Shown one piece after another: positions 20,632 to 29,653 of a DNA stretch of 64,000 bases; position 1 is the stretch's first letter; the number at the start of each line of letters is the position of its first letter. The stretch is from Massilia litorea. Lineage in GTDB: Bacteria; Pseudomonadota; Gammaproteobacteria; Burkholderiales; Burkholderiaceae_D. The position numbers and the translations under genes were made by a program. Below the pieces are notes generated by a model. It had not been told where the DNA came from. It searched no databases and saw only the letters and a list, made by a program, of their open reading frames with translations. Location of the stretch: contig NZ_CP062941.1 of the NCBI RefSeq assembly GCF_015101885.1, positions 2,852,001 to 2,916,000 of the forward strand, given 5' to 3'.

Positions 20632-22680
20632 ATGAGCGATACGCGCGCCACCGCCCCACACCCGCAGGACGCCGCCCCCGGCGCGGCCTCGCCCGTCTTC
20701 CTCAGCGGCGGCGGCGAAGTCGGCGCCTTGATGCGTGCGCACGACTGGTCGCGCTCGCCCCTGGGTGACCCATCGACCTGGCCGCAGGCGCTGCGCACGG
20801 TGGTCTCGCTGATGCTCGGCTCGGCGTTTCCCATGTTTTGCGCATGGGGCAAGGACCAGGCCTTCCTGTACAACGAGGCGTATGTCCCCGTTCTGGGCGA
20901 CAAGCATCCGGCGGCGATGGGCGCGCCTTTTCGCGAGATCTGGTCGGAGATCTGGGCCGATATCGGCCCGATCGGCGAGCGCGCCTTGCAGGGCGAGGGT
21001 ACCTACTGGGAAAAGTTGCCGCTCCTGATGAACCGGCACGGCTATGACGAGCAGACCTGGTTCACGTTTTCCTACTCGCCCGTGCGCGACGACGACGGCG
21101 CGATCGCGGGCGTCTATTGCGCCTGCGTCGAGGTGACCGGACAGGTGCTGGCCGAGCGCTACCGCGACGAGGAAAACAAGCGCCTTGTGACCCTGTTCGA
21201 GCAGGCGCCCGGCATCATCGCCGTGCTGCGTGGTCCTCAACACATGTTTGAGATCACCAACAAGAGCTATATGGAGATGATCGGGCGCACCGACCTGGTC
21301 GGCAAGACGGCGCGCGAAGCCCTGCCGTATGTCGAGGGGCAGGGCTTCTTCGAGTTGCTCGACCAGGTGTACCAGAGCGGCACGCCCTTCGTCGGCCATG
21401 CCGTGCCCTTCGACGTTGCGCGCGAGCCCGGCATGCCGCTCACGCGCCGCTATCTCGACTTCATCTACCAGCCCATTCGCGACGCGGCCGGCGAGGTGGT
21501 CGGTATTTTTGTGGAGGGCAGCGACGTTACCGTGAGGAAGCAGGTCGAAGACGAGCTGCGCGCCGCCAACCGCCAGAAGGACCAGTTCCTGGCGATGCTG
21601 GCGCACGAGCTGCGCAACCCGCTGGCGCCGATCACGACCGCGGCCCAGCTGCTGAAAATGGGCACGCTCGACGCGAAAGCCGTGCGCAACGCGAGCGAGA
21701 TCATCGCGCGCCAGGCCGAGCACATGACCGACCTGGTGAACGATCTGCTGGACGTCTCGCGCGTGACGCGCGGCCTGGTCACGCTGGAGAAGGAAGAGCT
21801 CGACCTCAACGCCGTGGTGGCCGGCGCGCTGGAGCAGGTGCGCCCGCTGATCGAATCGAAACGCCATTCGCTGACGATGCAGCTCTCGGGCGAGCCGGTG
21901 CACGTAATGGGCGACCGCACGCGCCTGGTGCAGGTGCTGTCGAACATCCTGAACAACGCCGCCAAGTACACGCCGACCGGCGGCCAGATCATGCTGCGCG
22001 TGACCGCGATGGATGACCGCGTGCTGGTGACCGTGACCGACAACGGGATCGGCATCGAGCCGGACGTGCTGCCGTATATCTTCGAGCTCTTCACCCAGGC
22101 CGAGCGCACGCCGGACCGTTCGCAAGGCGGCCTCGGCATCGGTCTCGCGTTGGTAAAAAGCCTGGTCGCGCTGCATGGCGGCAGCGTCGACGCGCGCAGC
22201 GAGGCGCCGGGACGCGGCAGCGAATTCGAGATCTGCCTGCCGCGCCTGGATGCGGCACACTCTGCGCCGGCTGCAACTGGCGGCGAGGCCCCGGCCGCAC
22301 GCGCGCAGCCGCTACGGGTGATGGTCGTCGACGACAACCAGGACGCGGCGCAGATGCTGGCAACGCTGCTGGAAGTGCAGGGCCATGCGGTCTCGGTGGA
22401 GTACGACGGCCGCGGCGCCGTACTGCGTGCCCGCCTCGACCGGCCGCAGGTCATGCTGCTCGACATCGGCCTGCCCGACACCGACGGCTATGCGCTGGCG
22501 CGCCAGCTGCGCGCGATGCCCGAACTGCGCGGCGTGACCCTGGTTGCGCTGACGGGTTACGGCCAGAACGAGGACCGGAGACTGGCCGAAGAAGCGGGAT
22601 TCGACCACCATCTGGTGAAGCCGGCGGACCTGGCGCAGGTCAGCAGCATCCTGGCATCGGTCCAGCGCAATCCGGCTTAA
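20632..22680 (+). CDS. Hybrid sensor histidine kinase (PAS-PAS-HisKA-HATPase-REC)
   Basis: 682 aa, soluble. N-terminal sensory part: two PAS/PAS-like modules (about residues 30-170 and 180-300, beginning HDWSRSPLGDPSTWPQALRT and FEQAPGIIAVLRG). HisKA has the H-box FLAMLAHELRNPLAPI (phospho-His near residue 325). The HATPase has ILNNAAKYTPTGG, TDNGIGIEPD and GGLGIGLALVK. A C-terminal receiver (MVVDDNQDAAQML ... VMLLDIGLPDTDGYAL ... VKPADL) completes a phosphorelay. No output regulator is adjacent. It is separated from marC by one base. Confidence 0.9.
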   Translation: MSDTRATAPHPQDAAPGAASPVFLSGGGEVGALMRAHDWSRSPLGDPSTWPQALRTVVSLMLGSAFPMFCAWGKDQAFLYNEAYVPVLGDKHPAAMGAPFREIWSEIWADIGPIGERALQGEGTYWEKLPLLMNRHGYDEQTWFTFSYSPVRDDDGAIAGVYCACVEVTGQVLAERYRDEENKRLVTLFEQAPGIIAVLRGPQHMFEITNKSYMEMIGRTDLVGKTAREALPYVEGQGFFELLDQVYQSGTPFVGHAVPFDVAREPGMPLTRRYLDFIYQPIRDAAGEVVGIFVEGSDVTVRKQVEDELRAANRQKDQFLAMLAHELRNPLAPITTAAQLLKMGTLDAKAVRNASEIIARQAEHMTDLVNDLLDVSRVTRGLVTLEKEELDLNAVVAGALEQVRPLIESKRHSLTMQLSGEPVHVMGDRTRLVQVLSNILNNAAKYTPTGGQIMLRVTAMDDRVLVTVTDNGIGIEPDVLPYIFELFTQAERTPDRSQGGLGIGLALVKSLVALHGGSVDARSEAPGRGSEFEICLPRLDAAHSAPAATGGEAPAARAQPLRVMVVDDNQDAAQMLATLLEVQGHAVSVEYDGRGAVLRARLDRPQVMLLDIGLPDTDGYALARQLRAMPELRGVTLVALTGYGQNEDRRLAEEAGFDHHLVKPADLAQVSSILASVQRNPA

Positions 22681-22754
22681 GTTTCCAGCGCTTGTGCGAA
22701 GCGCGCCATTCGGCAATACTTCCGTGCGCTTCTCTTCCATAAAAAGGTAAAACG

Positions 22755-23192
22755 ATGAAACAAGCAATTTCGGCCCTCGGGCTCGTCCTGTTCCTGAGCG
22801 CTGCCGCCGCCGGCGCCGCCCCGGCCGCACCGAAGGCTCCCGCTGCCCAGGCGCAGGGGCTGCAAAAGATCGACACCGCCGTCGGCAAAGGCAAGGAAGC
22901 CGTTGCCGGCAAGACCGTCGTGGTCCACTACACCGGCTGGCTGTACGAGCCGAAAGCGGCCATGCAACGCGGGCAGAAGTTCGACAGCTCGGTCGGCGGC
23001 GAGCCGTTCAGCTTCCCGCTGGGCATGGGCGCGGTCATCAAGGGCTGGGACCAGGGCGTGGCCGGCATGAAGGTCGGCGGCAAGCGCACCCTGGTGATTC
23101 CGTCGGAACTCGGCTATGGCGCCCGCGGCGCCGGCCCGATCCCGCCGGGTGCGACGCTGCTGTTCGATGTCGAGCTGCTCGACGTGAAGTAA
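22755..23192 (+). CDS. FKBP-type peptidyl-prolyl cis-trans isomerase, exported
   Basis: 145 aa. An N-terminal signal peptide ([19 protein letters not shown], then Ala/Pro-rich) precedes a single FKBP domain: [47 protein letters not shown] and the terminal [20 protein letters not shown]. It is the small single-domain form, without the dimerisation domain of FkpA, and probably folds proteins in the periplasm. A terminator follows within 25 bases of the stop. Confidence 0.9.
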   Translation: MKQAISALGLVLFLSAAAAGAAPAAPKAPAAQAQGLQKIDTAVGKGKEAVAGKTVVVHYTGWLYEPKAAMQRGQKFDSSVGGEPFSFPLGMGAVIKGWDQGVAGMKVGGKRTLVIPSELGYGARGAGPIPPGATLLFDVELLDVK

Positions 23193-23212
23193 TCCTTATC
23201 TGTCGCGACACG

Positions 23213-23236
23213 AAACGGCCTGCGGGCCGTTTTTTC
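23213..23236 (+). terminator. Terminator after the FKBP isomerase gene
   Basis: ACGGCC-TGCG-GGCCGT followed by TTTTT; short but GC-rich stem extended by A/T pairs. Confidence 0.82.
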
Positions 23237-23315
23237 GTTGGCGCGGCCGATCCGTGCGCGGCGGGCGGTGGGCTTCGTTGTATGCTGAGATCACCCGATT
23301 TCATGTTGTGGACCC

Positions 23316-23777
23316 ATGAGAACCTGGAGAATTGCAATCGAAAAAGTGGCGCTCGACCGCAGCTGCGAGGGCGCCCGCAAGAGCGGCGGACACTGGCATA
23401 GCGAGGGCGTCCCGGCGCTGTACGCGGCGATGACGGTCGAGCTGGCCGTGCTGGAAAAATTCGTTCACACGGAGGAAGTCGACGAGGAGCCGCTGGTGCT
23501 GGTGGCGATCGACTTGCCGGACGATCCCGAACTCGGGCTGGACGTGGCGCGCGAGGATTTGCCGGAAGGCTGGGATTCACTCGATGACGGCGGCAGTGCC
23601 ATGCTGTTCGGCACGGCCTTCCTGAAGAAGCGCGAACATCTTTATATGCGCGTGCCCTCGGTGATCGTGGGCGAGGGCGTGAATCTCGTGATCAATCCGG
23701 CACATCATGCGTATGAGCAGGTCAAATTGAGCATTGCGAGGAGCTTCAGTTTTGATCCGAGGATGTTCAAGCGTTAG
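23316..23777 (+). CDS. RES-domain protein (NAD+-degrading toxin family), orphan
   Basis: 153 aa. The RES fold is recognised from WRI at the N-terminus, GARKSGGHWHSEGVPALY, LAVLEKFVH, and the C-terminal VNLVINPAHHAYEQVKL. Known RES toxins phosphorolyse or hydrolyse NAD+ and use a conserved Arg, Tyr and Glu spaced 10 and 11 residues apart. Here Tyr36 and Glu47 keep the spacing, but the Arg position is His26 (GGHW instead of the common GGRW). RES toxins normally follow an Xre/MbcA-type antitoxin gene; the 123 bases upstream hold only a terminator and no ORF. It may be inactive, repurposed, or neutralised from elsewhere. Confidence 0.8.
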   Translation: MRTWRIAIEKVALDRSCEGARKSGGHWHSEGVPALYAAMTVELAVLEKFVHTEEVDEEPLVLVAIDLPDDPELGLDVAREDLPEGWDSLDDGGSAMLFGTAFLKKREHLYMRVPSVIVGEGVNLVINPAHHAYEQVKLSIARSFSFDPRMFKR

Positions 23778-23811
23778 GGGCAGGAATCGTTGCGCAGATC
23801 TTCATGGCGCG

Positions 23812-23903
23812 TACGCGTGGGCAATGCCCACCCTACGGTGCGCTACTGCCCGTAGCAAGTTCATGAAACAGTGGCGTAACGTAGGGTGGGCATGCCCACG
23901 CGG
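23812..23903. repeat. REP-like inverted pair between the RES gene and uvrB
   Basis: A reverse copy (TACGCGTGGGCAATGCCCAC..TACG, 23812-23837) is followed by a forward copy (GTAGGGTGGGC..GCCCACGCGG, 23881-23903). Loops are short (AAT, AT), making very stable hairpins. Confidence 0.85.
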
Positions 23904-23940
23904 ATCACCGTATGCGCTGCTGCGAACTTTCACACCGGCC

Positions 23941-23967
23941 AAAGAAAAACGGCGCCGAAGCGCCGTT
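23941..23967 (-). terminator. Terminator after uvrB
   Basis: On the minus strand: AACGGCGC-TTCG-GCGCCGTT followed by TTTCTTT. The 8 bp stem is closed by a stable UUCG loop. Confidence 0.9.
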
Positions 23968-23969
23968 CC

Positions 23970-26075
23970 TTACTTGCCCAACATCGACACCACGTTGTCC
24001 GCCCCCGGCGCCCCGAAGGCCTGCTGCTTGAGCACATGCAGCTGGTCGCGCATCTGCGCCGCCTTCTCGAACTCGAGGTTCTTGGCGTGGTCGACCATGA
24101 GCTTCTCGAGGCGCTTGATTTCCTTCGAAATCTGCTTCTCGCTCATCGCCTCGACCTTGGCCACCTGCGCAGCTTCTTCCAGTCCCAACGCGCCCTCGGC
24201 CATGGCCTTCTGCGCGGCATTGCTGTAGACGCCGTCGATCAGTTCCTTGATCTTCTTCTGCACGCCCACCGGGGTGATGCCGTTCGCCTCGTTGAAGGCG
24301 ATCTGCTTGGCGCGACGGCGCTCGGTTTCGTCGATGGCGCGGCGCATCGAGTCGGTGATGCGGTCGGCGTACAGGATCGCCACGCCGTTCAGGTTACGCG
24401 CCGCACGGCCGATGGTCTGGATCAGCGAACGCTCGGAACGGAGAAAACCTTCCTTGTCCGCGTCCAGCACGGCCACCAGCGACACTTCCGGCAAGTCCAG
24501 GCCCTCGCGCAGCAGGTTAATACCGATCAGCACGTCGAAGGTGCCCAGGCGCAGGTCGCGCAGAATCTCGACGCGCTCGACCGTCTCGATGTCGCTGTGC
24601 AGGTAGCGCACCTTGATGCCGTGGTCGCTCAGGTATTCCGTCAGCTGCTCGGCCATGCGCTTGGTGAGCGTGGTGATCAGGACGCGCTCGTTCTTCTTGA
24701 TGCGGTCGTTAATCTCGCTCATCACGTCGTCCACCTGCGACAGGGCAGGGCGCACGATGATCACCGGGTCGACCAGGCCGGTCGGACGCACCACCTGCTC
24801 GACCACGTTGTCGGCATGCGCATTCTCGTACTCTGCCGGGGTGGCGGACACGAAAATCGTCTGCCGCATCTTGCCTTCGAACTCTTCGAATTTCAGCGGC
24901 CGGTTGTCCAGCGCCGACGGCAGGCGGAAGCCGTAGTCGACCAGGTTCGTCTTGCGCGAACGGTCGCCGTTGTACATGGCCGAGAGCTGGCCGACGAGCA
25001 CGTGCGACTCGTCCATGAACATCAGCGCGTCCTTCGGCAGGTAGTCGACCAGGGTGGGCGGCGGTTCGCCCGGCATCGCGCCCGACAGGTGGCGCGAATA
25101 GTTCTCGATGCCTTTCGTGAAGCCGATCTCGGCCATCATTTCGAGGTCGAAACGGGTACGCTGTTCCAGGCGCTGCTCTTCGATCAATTTATTTTGCTGG
25201 CGGAATTCTTCCAGCCGGTCCTTCAGCTCGGCCTTGATCGACTCGACGGCGCGCAGCACGGTCGAGCGCGGCGTGACGTAGTGCGAACCCGGGTACACCG
25301 TAAAACGCGGGATCTTCTGGCGCACGCGGCCGGTCAGCGGGTCGAACAATTGCAGCGATTCGATTTCATCGTCGAACATCTCGACGCGGATCGCGAGTTC
25401 CGCGTGCTCGGCCGGGAAGATGTCGATCGTGTCGCCGCGCACGCGGAAGGTGCCGCGTCCAAAGTCCATTTCGTTGCGCGAATACTGCATCTGGATCAGG
25501 CGCGCGATGATGTCGCGCTGGGCTACTTTATCCTTGTGGCGCAGCGTCAGGATCATCTTGTGATATTCGTTCGGATTACCGATACCGTAGATGGCCGAGA
25601 CGGTGGCGACGATGACGACGTCGCGCCGCTCCATCAGGGATTTCGTGCACGACAGGCGCATCTGCTCGATGTGCTCGTTGATCGACGAGTCCTTTTCGAT
25701 GAACAGGTCGCGCTGCGGCACATAGGCTTCCGGCTGGTAGTAATCGTAGTAGGACACGAAATACTCGACCGCGTTCTGCGGAAAGAATTCGCGCATTTCC
25801 GAATACAGCTGGGCGGCCAGGGTCTTGTTCGGCGCAAAGATGATGGCCGGACGGCCGGCGCGGGCAATCACGTTGGCCATCGTGTACGTCTTGCCGGAAC
25901 CGGTCACGCCGAGCAGCGTCTGGTACATCAGGCCGTCTTCGATGCCCTCGACCAGTCCTTCGATCGCGGTCGGCTGGTCGCCGGCCGGCGGGAAAGGCTG
26001 GTGCAGCTTGAAGGGCGAGTTCGGGAAGGTGATCACAGTCGGTTCCGGACCGGTTGCGATAGATACATCAGCCAT
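23970..26075 (-). CDS. uvrB: UvrABC excinuclease subunit UvrB
   Basis: 701 aa DNA-damage recognition helicase of nucleotide excision repair. Walker A is [16 protein letters not shown]; the damage-verifying beta-hairpin is [24 protein letters not shown] provides the DEAD-type box, and helicase motifs V/VI are [13 protein letters not shown] and QTIGRAARN. The C-terminal UVR motif binding UvrC is [15 protein letters not shown]. uvrA and uvrC are not in the window. I found no convincing SOS box in the 115 bases upstream. Confidence 0.96.
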   Translation of the reverse strand: MADVSIATGPEPTVITFPNSPFKLHQPFPPAGDQPTAIEGLVEGIEDGLMYQTLLGVTGSGKTYTMANVIARAGRPAIIFAPNKTLAAQLYSEMREFFPQNAVEYFVSYYDYYQPEAYVPQRDLFIEKDSSINEHIEQMRLSCTKSLMERRDVVIVATVSAIYGIGNPNEYHKMILTLRHKDKVAQRDIIARLIQMQYSRNEMDFGRGTFRVRGDTIDIFPAEHAELAIRVEMFDDEIESLQLFDPLTGRVRQKIPRFTVYPGSHYVTPRSTVLRAVESIKAELKDRLEEFRQQNKLIEEQRLEQRTRFDLEMMAEIGFTKGIENYSRHLSGAMPGEPPPTLVDYLPKDALMFMDESHVLVGQLSAMYNGDRSRKTNLVDYGFRLPSALDNRPLKFEEFEGKMRQTIFVSATPAEYENAHADNVVEQVVRPTGLVDPVIIVRPALSQVDDVMSEINDRIKKNERVLITTLTKRMAEQLTEYLSDHGIKVRYLHSDIETVERVEILRDLRLGTFDVLIGINLLREGLDLPEVSLVAVLDADKEGFLRSERSLIQTIGRAARNLNGVAILYADRITDSMRRAIDETERRRAKQIAFNEANGITPVGVQKKIKELIDGVYSNAAQKAMAEGALGLEEAAQVAKVEAMSEKQISKEIKRLEKLMVDHAKNLEFEKAAQMRDQLHVLKQQAFGAPGADNVVSMLGK

Positions 26076-26190
26076 GTTTCGAGACCTTTGCTAGAATGGG
26101 AATCCGTTTGCGGCACCGCAGCAGAGATATCGCTGCGGCGTCGCTGTCTATACAACTGCTGCGATCCACCGACAAAATCAGTTTATCACG

Positions 26191-27402
26191 ATGACTTCTA
26201 CAGCCTCCGCCAGCCTCTTCGGCGCCATCGACATGGCCCCGCGCGACCCGATTCTGGGCATCACCGAAGCATTCAACGCCGATACGAACCCGGCCAAGAT
26301 CAACCTGGGGGTCGGCGTTTATTACGACGATGGCGGCAAGGTGCCTCTGCTGCAATGCGTGCAGAAGGCGGAGGCGAAGTTGATCGAACAGCTGTCGCCA
26401 CGCACCTACCTTCCGATCGAAGGCCTGGCTGCGTACGACAAAGCCGTGCAGGAGCTCGTATTTGGGGCCGGTAGCGCGGTAATTCAAGAGAAACGTGCAG
26501 TGACCGTGCAGGCCCTCGGCGGCACCGGCGCCCTCAAGATCGGCGCCGACTTCCTGAAGCGTTTTTCGCCGAACTCGGAAGTCTTCATCAGCGACCCGAG
26601 CTGGGAAAACCACCGCGCCCTGTTCGAGAGCGCCGGTTTCATCGTCAACAACTACACGTATTACGACGCGCAAACCCACGGCGTGAACTTCGAGGGCATG
26701 CTCGACTCGCTGCGCAAGATGGATGCCGGCTCGATCGTCCTGCTGCACGCCTGCTGCCATAACCCGACCGGCGCCGACCTCACGCAAGAGCAGTGGGGCC
26801 AGGTGATCGAGGCAGTGAAGCAGGGCGGCCTGATTCCCTTCCTCGACATGGCCTACCAGGGCTTCGGCGCGGGCATTGCGGAAGACGGCGCCGTGGTCGG
26901 CCGTTTCGTCGACGCCGGCGGCCCGCTGCTGGTCTCGAACTCGTTCTCGAAATCGTTCTCGCTGTACGGCGAGCGCGTCGGCGCCCTGTCGGTTGTGGCA
27001 TCGAGCGCGGATGAAGCGGCGCGCCTGCTGTCGCAACTGAAGCGCGTCGTGCGCACCAACTACTCGTCCCCGCCGACCCACTCGGGCAAGGTCGTGGCGA
27101 TGGTGCTGTCGACGCCGGAACTGCGCCAGCTGTGGGAAGACGAGCTGGCCGGCATGCGCGTGCGCATCAAGCAGATGCGCGAGGCGCTGGTCGAAAAGCT
27201 GGCGCAAAAAGCGCCGGGCCGCGACTTCGCCTTCGTGCGCGAGCAGGTCGGCATGTTCTCCTATTCGGGCCTGACGAAAGAGCAGGTCGGCAAGCTGCGC
27301 GAGGAGTCGATCTACGCCGTCGACACCGGCCGCATCTGTGTTGCCGCGCTGAATTCGAAGAACATCGATCTCGTCGTTGACGCAATCGCCAAAGTCCTCT
27401 AA
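26191..27402 (+). CDS. tyrB: Aromatic amino acid aminotransferase (class I)
   Basis: 403 aa PLP enzyme of the AspC/TyrB group. The pyridoxal-binding Lys is in SNSFSKSFSLYGERVG, and other class I landmarks are LHACCHNPTGADLT, FLDMAYQGFG and the C-terminal TGRICVAALN with its substrate Arg. It interconverts tyrosine, phenylalanine or aspartate with their keto acids; aromatic preference is inferred from similarity in character to TyrB. It is divergent from uvrB. The last codons contain a promoter for the following tRNA-Asn. Confidence 0.88.
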   Translation: MTSTASASLFGAIDMAPRDPILGITEAFNADTNPAKINLGVGVYYDDGGKVPLLQCVQKAEAKLIEQLSPRTYLPIEGLAAYDKAVQELVFGAGSAVIQEKRAVTVQALGGTGALKIGADFLKRFSPNSEVFISDPSWENHRALFESAGFIVNNYTYYDAQTHGVNFEGMLDSLRKMDAGSIVLLHACCHNPTGADLTQEQWGQVIEAVKQGGLIPFLDMAYQGFGAGIAEDGAVVGRFVDAGGPLLVSNSFSKSFSLYGERVGALSVVASSADEAARLLSQLKRVVRTNYSSPPTHSGKVVAMVLSTPELRQLWEDELAGMRVRIKQMREALVEKLAQKAPGRDFAFVREQVGMFSYSGLTKEQVGKLREESIYAVDTGRICVAALNSKNIDLVVDAIAKVL

Positions 27403-27405
27403 AAT
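27377..27405 (+). promoter_or_regulatory. Sigma-70 promoter for tRNA-Asn copy 1, overlapping the tyrB 3' end
   Basis: -35 TTGACG (27377-27382), 17 base spacer, -10 TAAAAT (27400-27405). The -35 lies inside the tyrB coding sequence and the -10 overlaps its stop codon. The tRNA starts about 50 bases downstream. Confidence 0.65.
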
Positions 27406-27455
27406 CTTGGCTCTTCGCTGCTGAACTTTTGTTTGGTGGCAAAGAGCAAGACAAT

Positions 27456-27531
27456 TCCCTGATAGCTCAGTCGGTAGAGCGACGGACTGTTAATCCGCAG
27501 GTCCCTGGTTCGAGTCCAGGTCGGGGAGCCA
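27456..27531 (+). tRNA. tRNA-Asn (GTT), copy 1
   Basis: 76 nt cloverleaf with encoded CCA. Acceptor TCCCTGA pairs with TCGGGGA (one G-T pair). The anticodon loop CTGTTAA gives GTT, and the T arm is CCTGG-TTCGAGT-CCAGG. It is identical to the copies at 32772 and 34226. Confidence 0.97.
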
Positions 27532-27547
27532 GAACACAGCAAGACCG

Positions 27548-27574
27548 AAAAGCCCGCTCAAGCGGGCTTTTTCG
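27548..27574 (+). terminator. Terminator after tRNA-Asn copy 1
   Basis: AAAAGCCCGCT-CA-AGCGGGCTTTT then TC; differs from the terminators after copies 2 and 3. Confidence 0.85.
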
Positions 27575-27592
27575 TTTCCAGGGCCTTTCCCC

Positions 27593-28678
27593 ATGCTTCT
27601 CTTGTCCAGCCGTGATTCGCGCCGTATTGCCCGTCATGCCGCCGCAGCCGATGCCGCGCGCTGGCTGCATCCGGTCCAGCAGGCGCTGGCCCACCGGCGC
27701 GGCTGGCTGCGCATGCTGGCGCCGCGCGCGCTGGGCGGCCTCGAGCTGCCGCTGCCAGGGGTGGTGCGGCTGGAAGAGGCGATCGCCCGCCTCGATGGCA
27801 GCATGGGCTGGACCGTGACCCTGTGCGCCGGTGCCGGCTGGTTCGCCGGCTTCCTGGCGCCCGAACTGGCGCGCGAGATCCTGGCGACCCGGCGGGTCTG
27901 CCTGGCCGGCAGCGGCGCCCCGACCGGCGTTGCCGAGCGCGACGGCGAGGGCTGGCGCATCGACGGCCTGTGGGACTATGCCAGCGGGGCGCCGATGGCG
28001 ACCCATTTCACCTTCAATGCGGTGCTGCATGAAGGCGGCCGGCCGCTGCTCGACGACGCCGGCCAGCCGCGCATATCAGCCTTCGTGGTGCCGGCCGCAA
28101 TGGTCAACATCGTACCGAACTGGCGCACCATCGGTCTGCGCGCGACCGCCTCGCACGCCTACGAGGTGCGCAGCAGCTGGGTGCATGCGCGCCACGCCTT
28201 CGCGATCGATCCGGCCTGCGCGCGCGAACAGGGGCCGCTGTACCGCTTCCCCTTCATGGCCTTCGCCTTCGTCACCCTGGCCGCCAACCTGGCCGGCATG
28301 GGTGCCCATTTCGTCGAGCTGGCGCAGGAATCGATGGCGCACCGGCGTCACCGCTTCGGCAATGGCGAAGCGCTGCTGTCGGTGCCGGCCGTGCGCGCCG
28401 TGCTGGACGCAGCGCGCAGCGGACTGGACGAGGCGAGGGCGCAACTCTACCTGCAGCTCGACGCCACCTGGGAGCGGGTTGCAGGCGGCGCCCGGGTCGA
28501 TGCCGAGGAGGCGGACCGGCTGCAAGCCCTGGCGATGGCCTGGGTGAACGCGGCGCGGCGTGCGGTCGATACCTTGTATCCCTACTGCGGCCTGTACGCG
28601 GCGCGCGAGGACAGCGAGATCAACCGGGTCTGGCGCGATTTTCATACGGCGTCGCAGCATGCGCTGCTGATGCCGTAA
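27593..28678 (+). CDS. Acyl-CoA dehydrogenase-family flavoprotein (possible flavin-dependent hydroxylase)
   Basis: 361 aa. Helical N-terminal domain, a central beta domain (AGSGAPTGVAERDGEGWRID, DGLWDYASGAPMATHF) and a helical C-terminal domain match the acyl-CoA dehydrogenase / group D flavin monooxygenase fold. The WDYASG segment resembles the GxWxxxSG turn that contacts flavin in such hydroxylases. No acyl-CoA catalytic Glu is obvious to me. Substrate unknown; the aromatic-catabolism genes nearby make a hydroxylase plausible but this is inference. It starts 22 bases after the tRNA terminator. Confidence 0.65.
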   Translation: MLLLSSRDSRRIARHAAAADAARWLHPVQQALAHRRGWLRMLAPRALGGLELPLPGVVRLEEAIARLDGSMGWTVTLCAGAGWFAGFLAPELAREILATRRVCLAGSGAPTGVAERDGEGWRIDGLWDYASGAPMATHFTFNAVLHEGGRPLLDDAGQPRISAFVVPAAMVNIVPNWRTIGLRATASHAYEVRSSWVHARHAFAIDPACAREQGPLYRFPFMAFAFVTLAANLAGMGAHFVELAQESMAHRRHRFGNGEALLSVPAVRAVLDAARSGLDEARAQLYLQLDATWERVAGGARVDAEEADRLQALAMAWVNAARRAVDTLYPYCGLYAAREDSEINRVWRDFHTASQHALLMP

Positions 28679-28684
28679 GCGCGC

Positions 28685-29554
28685 TCAGATATTCGTCTGG
28701 TCCGGTGGAATGCCTGCAGGAATCGACGCAGACGGGCTGCCGGCATCCGCCCCGCCACGGGCGAGCGCATCGCAACCAAGCACGAAACTTGTCATCGTGA
28801 GCGAACCCATCACGCCGCCGTCGACCAGCACCCTGGCCGGCGTCCGGTCGGCCAGCGCCAGCCCCGCGATATAGGCGAGCGGCAGAAAGTGCTCGGGCGT
28901 CGGCACCGCCAGCCGCCAGGCCGGGTGATCGGCCAGGCGCCCCAGCTGCGCCGGGTCGCCGGTCATGATGTCCCGGGCTTCGCGGTCGAAATCCTCGGCC
29001 CAGTCGAAGGCGGCATCGAGCATGTTGCGGTCCATGCGCCGCAGGTTGTGGACGACATTTCCGCTGCCGATGATCAGAATGCCGCTGTCGCGCAGCGGGG
29101 CGAGCCGCCGGCCCAGTTCGATGTGATACGCCAGGTGTTCGCCAGCGTGGATCGACAACTGCAGCACGGGAATATCGGCTTGCGGGAACACGTGGGCCAG
29201 CACCGACCAGGTGCCGTGGTCCAGTCCCCAGCTGTCGCGGTCGAGGGCGACGAAGCCCGGGCGCACGGCGGCCGCGATCTCCTCGGCAATCTCCGGCGCG
29301 CCTGGCGCCGGATAATCGAAGTCGAACAATGCCTGCGGGAAGCCGTAGAAGTCGTGGATCACGCGCGGTCTCGCCATGGCGGTCAGGGCGCTGCCGTGGA
29401 TGAACCAGTGCGCGGAAATCACCAGGATCGCGCGCGGGCGCGGCAGGCTCTCGCCGAAGGCGCGCCAGGCCGCGGTATAGCGGTTCGATTCCAGGGTGTT
29501 CATGGGACTGCCGTGGCCGATGAAGGCGGCGGGCATGCGCTTGGTTTCTTGCAT
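28685..29554 (-). CDS. DODA-type extradiol aromatic-ring dioxygenase (YgiD-like)
   Basis: 289 aa, class III ring-opening dioxygenase fold (LigB family). Candidate iron ligands: the His of FIGHGSPMNTLE, the His in VISAHWFIHG, and the His in GSGNVVHNLRR; LDHGTWSVLAHVFP contains further conserved His. Relatives act as 4,5-DOPA extradiol dioxygenases; the natural substrate in bacteria is uncertain. I chose the inner ATG (29554) because GAGG lies 6 bases upstream of it and abuts the outer ATG. It is convergent with the flavoprotein gene, 6 bases apart. Confidence 0.85.
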   Translation of the reverse strand: MQETKRMPAAFIGHGSPMNTLESNRYTAAWRAFGESLPRPRAILVISAHWFIHGSALTAMARPRVIHDFYGFPQALFDFDYPAPGAPEIAEEIAAAVRPGFVALDRDSWGLDHGTWSVLAHVFPQADIPVLQLSIHAGEHLAYHIELGRRLAPLRDSGILIIGSGNVVHNLRRMDRNMLDAAFDWAEDFDREARDIMTGDPAQLGRLADHPAWRLAVPTPEHFLPLAYIAGLALADRTPARVLVDGGVMGSLTMTSFVLGCDALARGGADAGSPSASIPAGIPPDQTNI

Positions 29555-29653
29555 GGACATCCTCGCGATGGTCGGTTCTGCGCGCAGGTCAATTTAGCAC
29601 GAAGCGTGGGCGTCGAGCGCCAGCTGCGCCGCTTCGTGCCGGCCGCGCGCGCT

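Noticed and set aside
23193..23315. An antitoxin gene before the RES protein
   Set aside because: Only a terminator and short leader fit in the 123 bases; no frame of useful length is present on either strand apart from shadows.
26076..26190. Possible SOS box upstream of uvrB (CTGTCTATACAACTGC)
   Set aside because: The second half-site is CTGC rather than ACAG at the required place, so it does not match CTGT-N8-ACAG.
23886..26474. An 862-codon plus-strand frame opposite uvrB running into tyrB
   Set aside because: Shadow of uvrB; it starts in a REP repeat and overlaps the start of tyrB.
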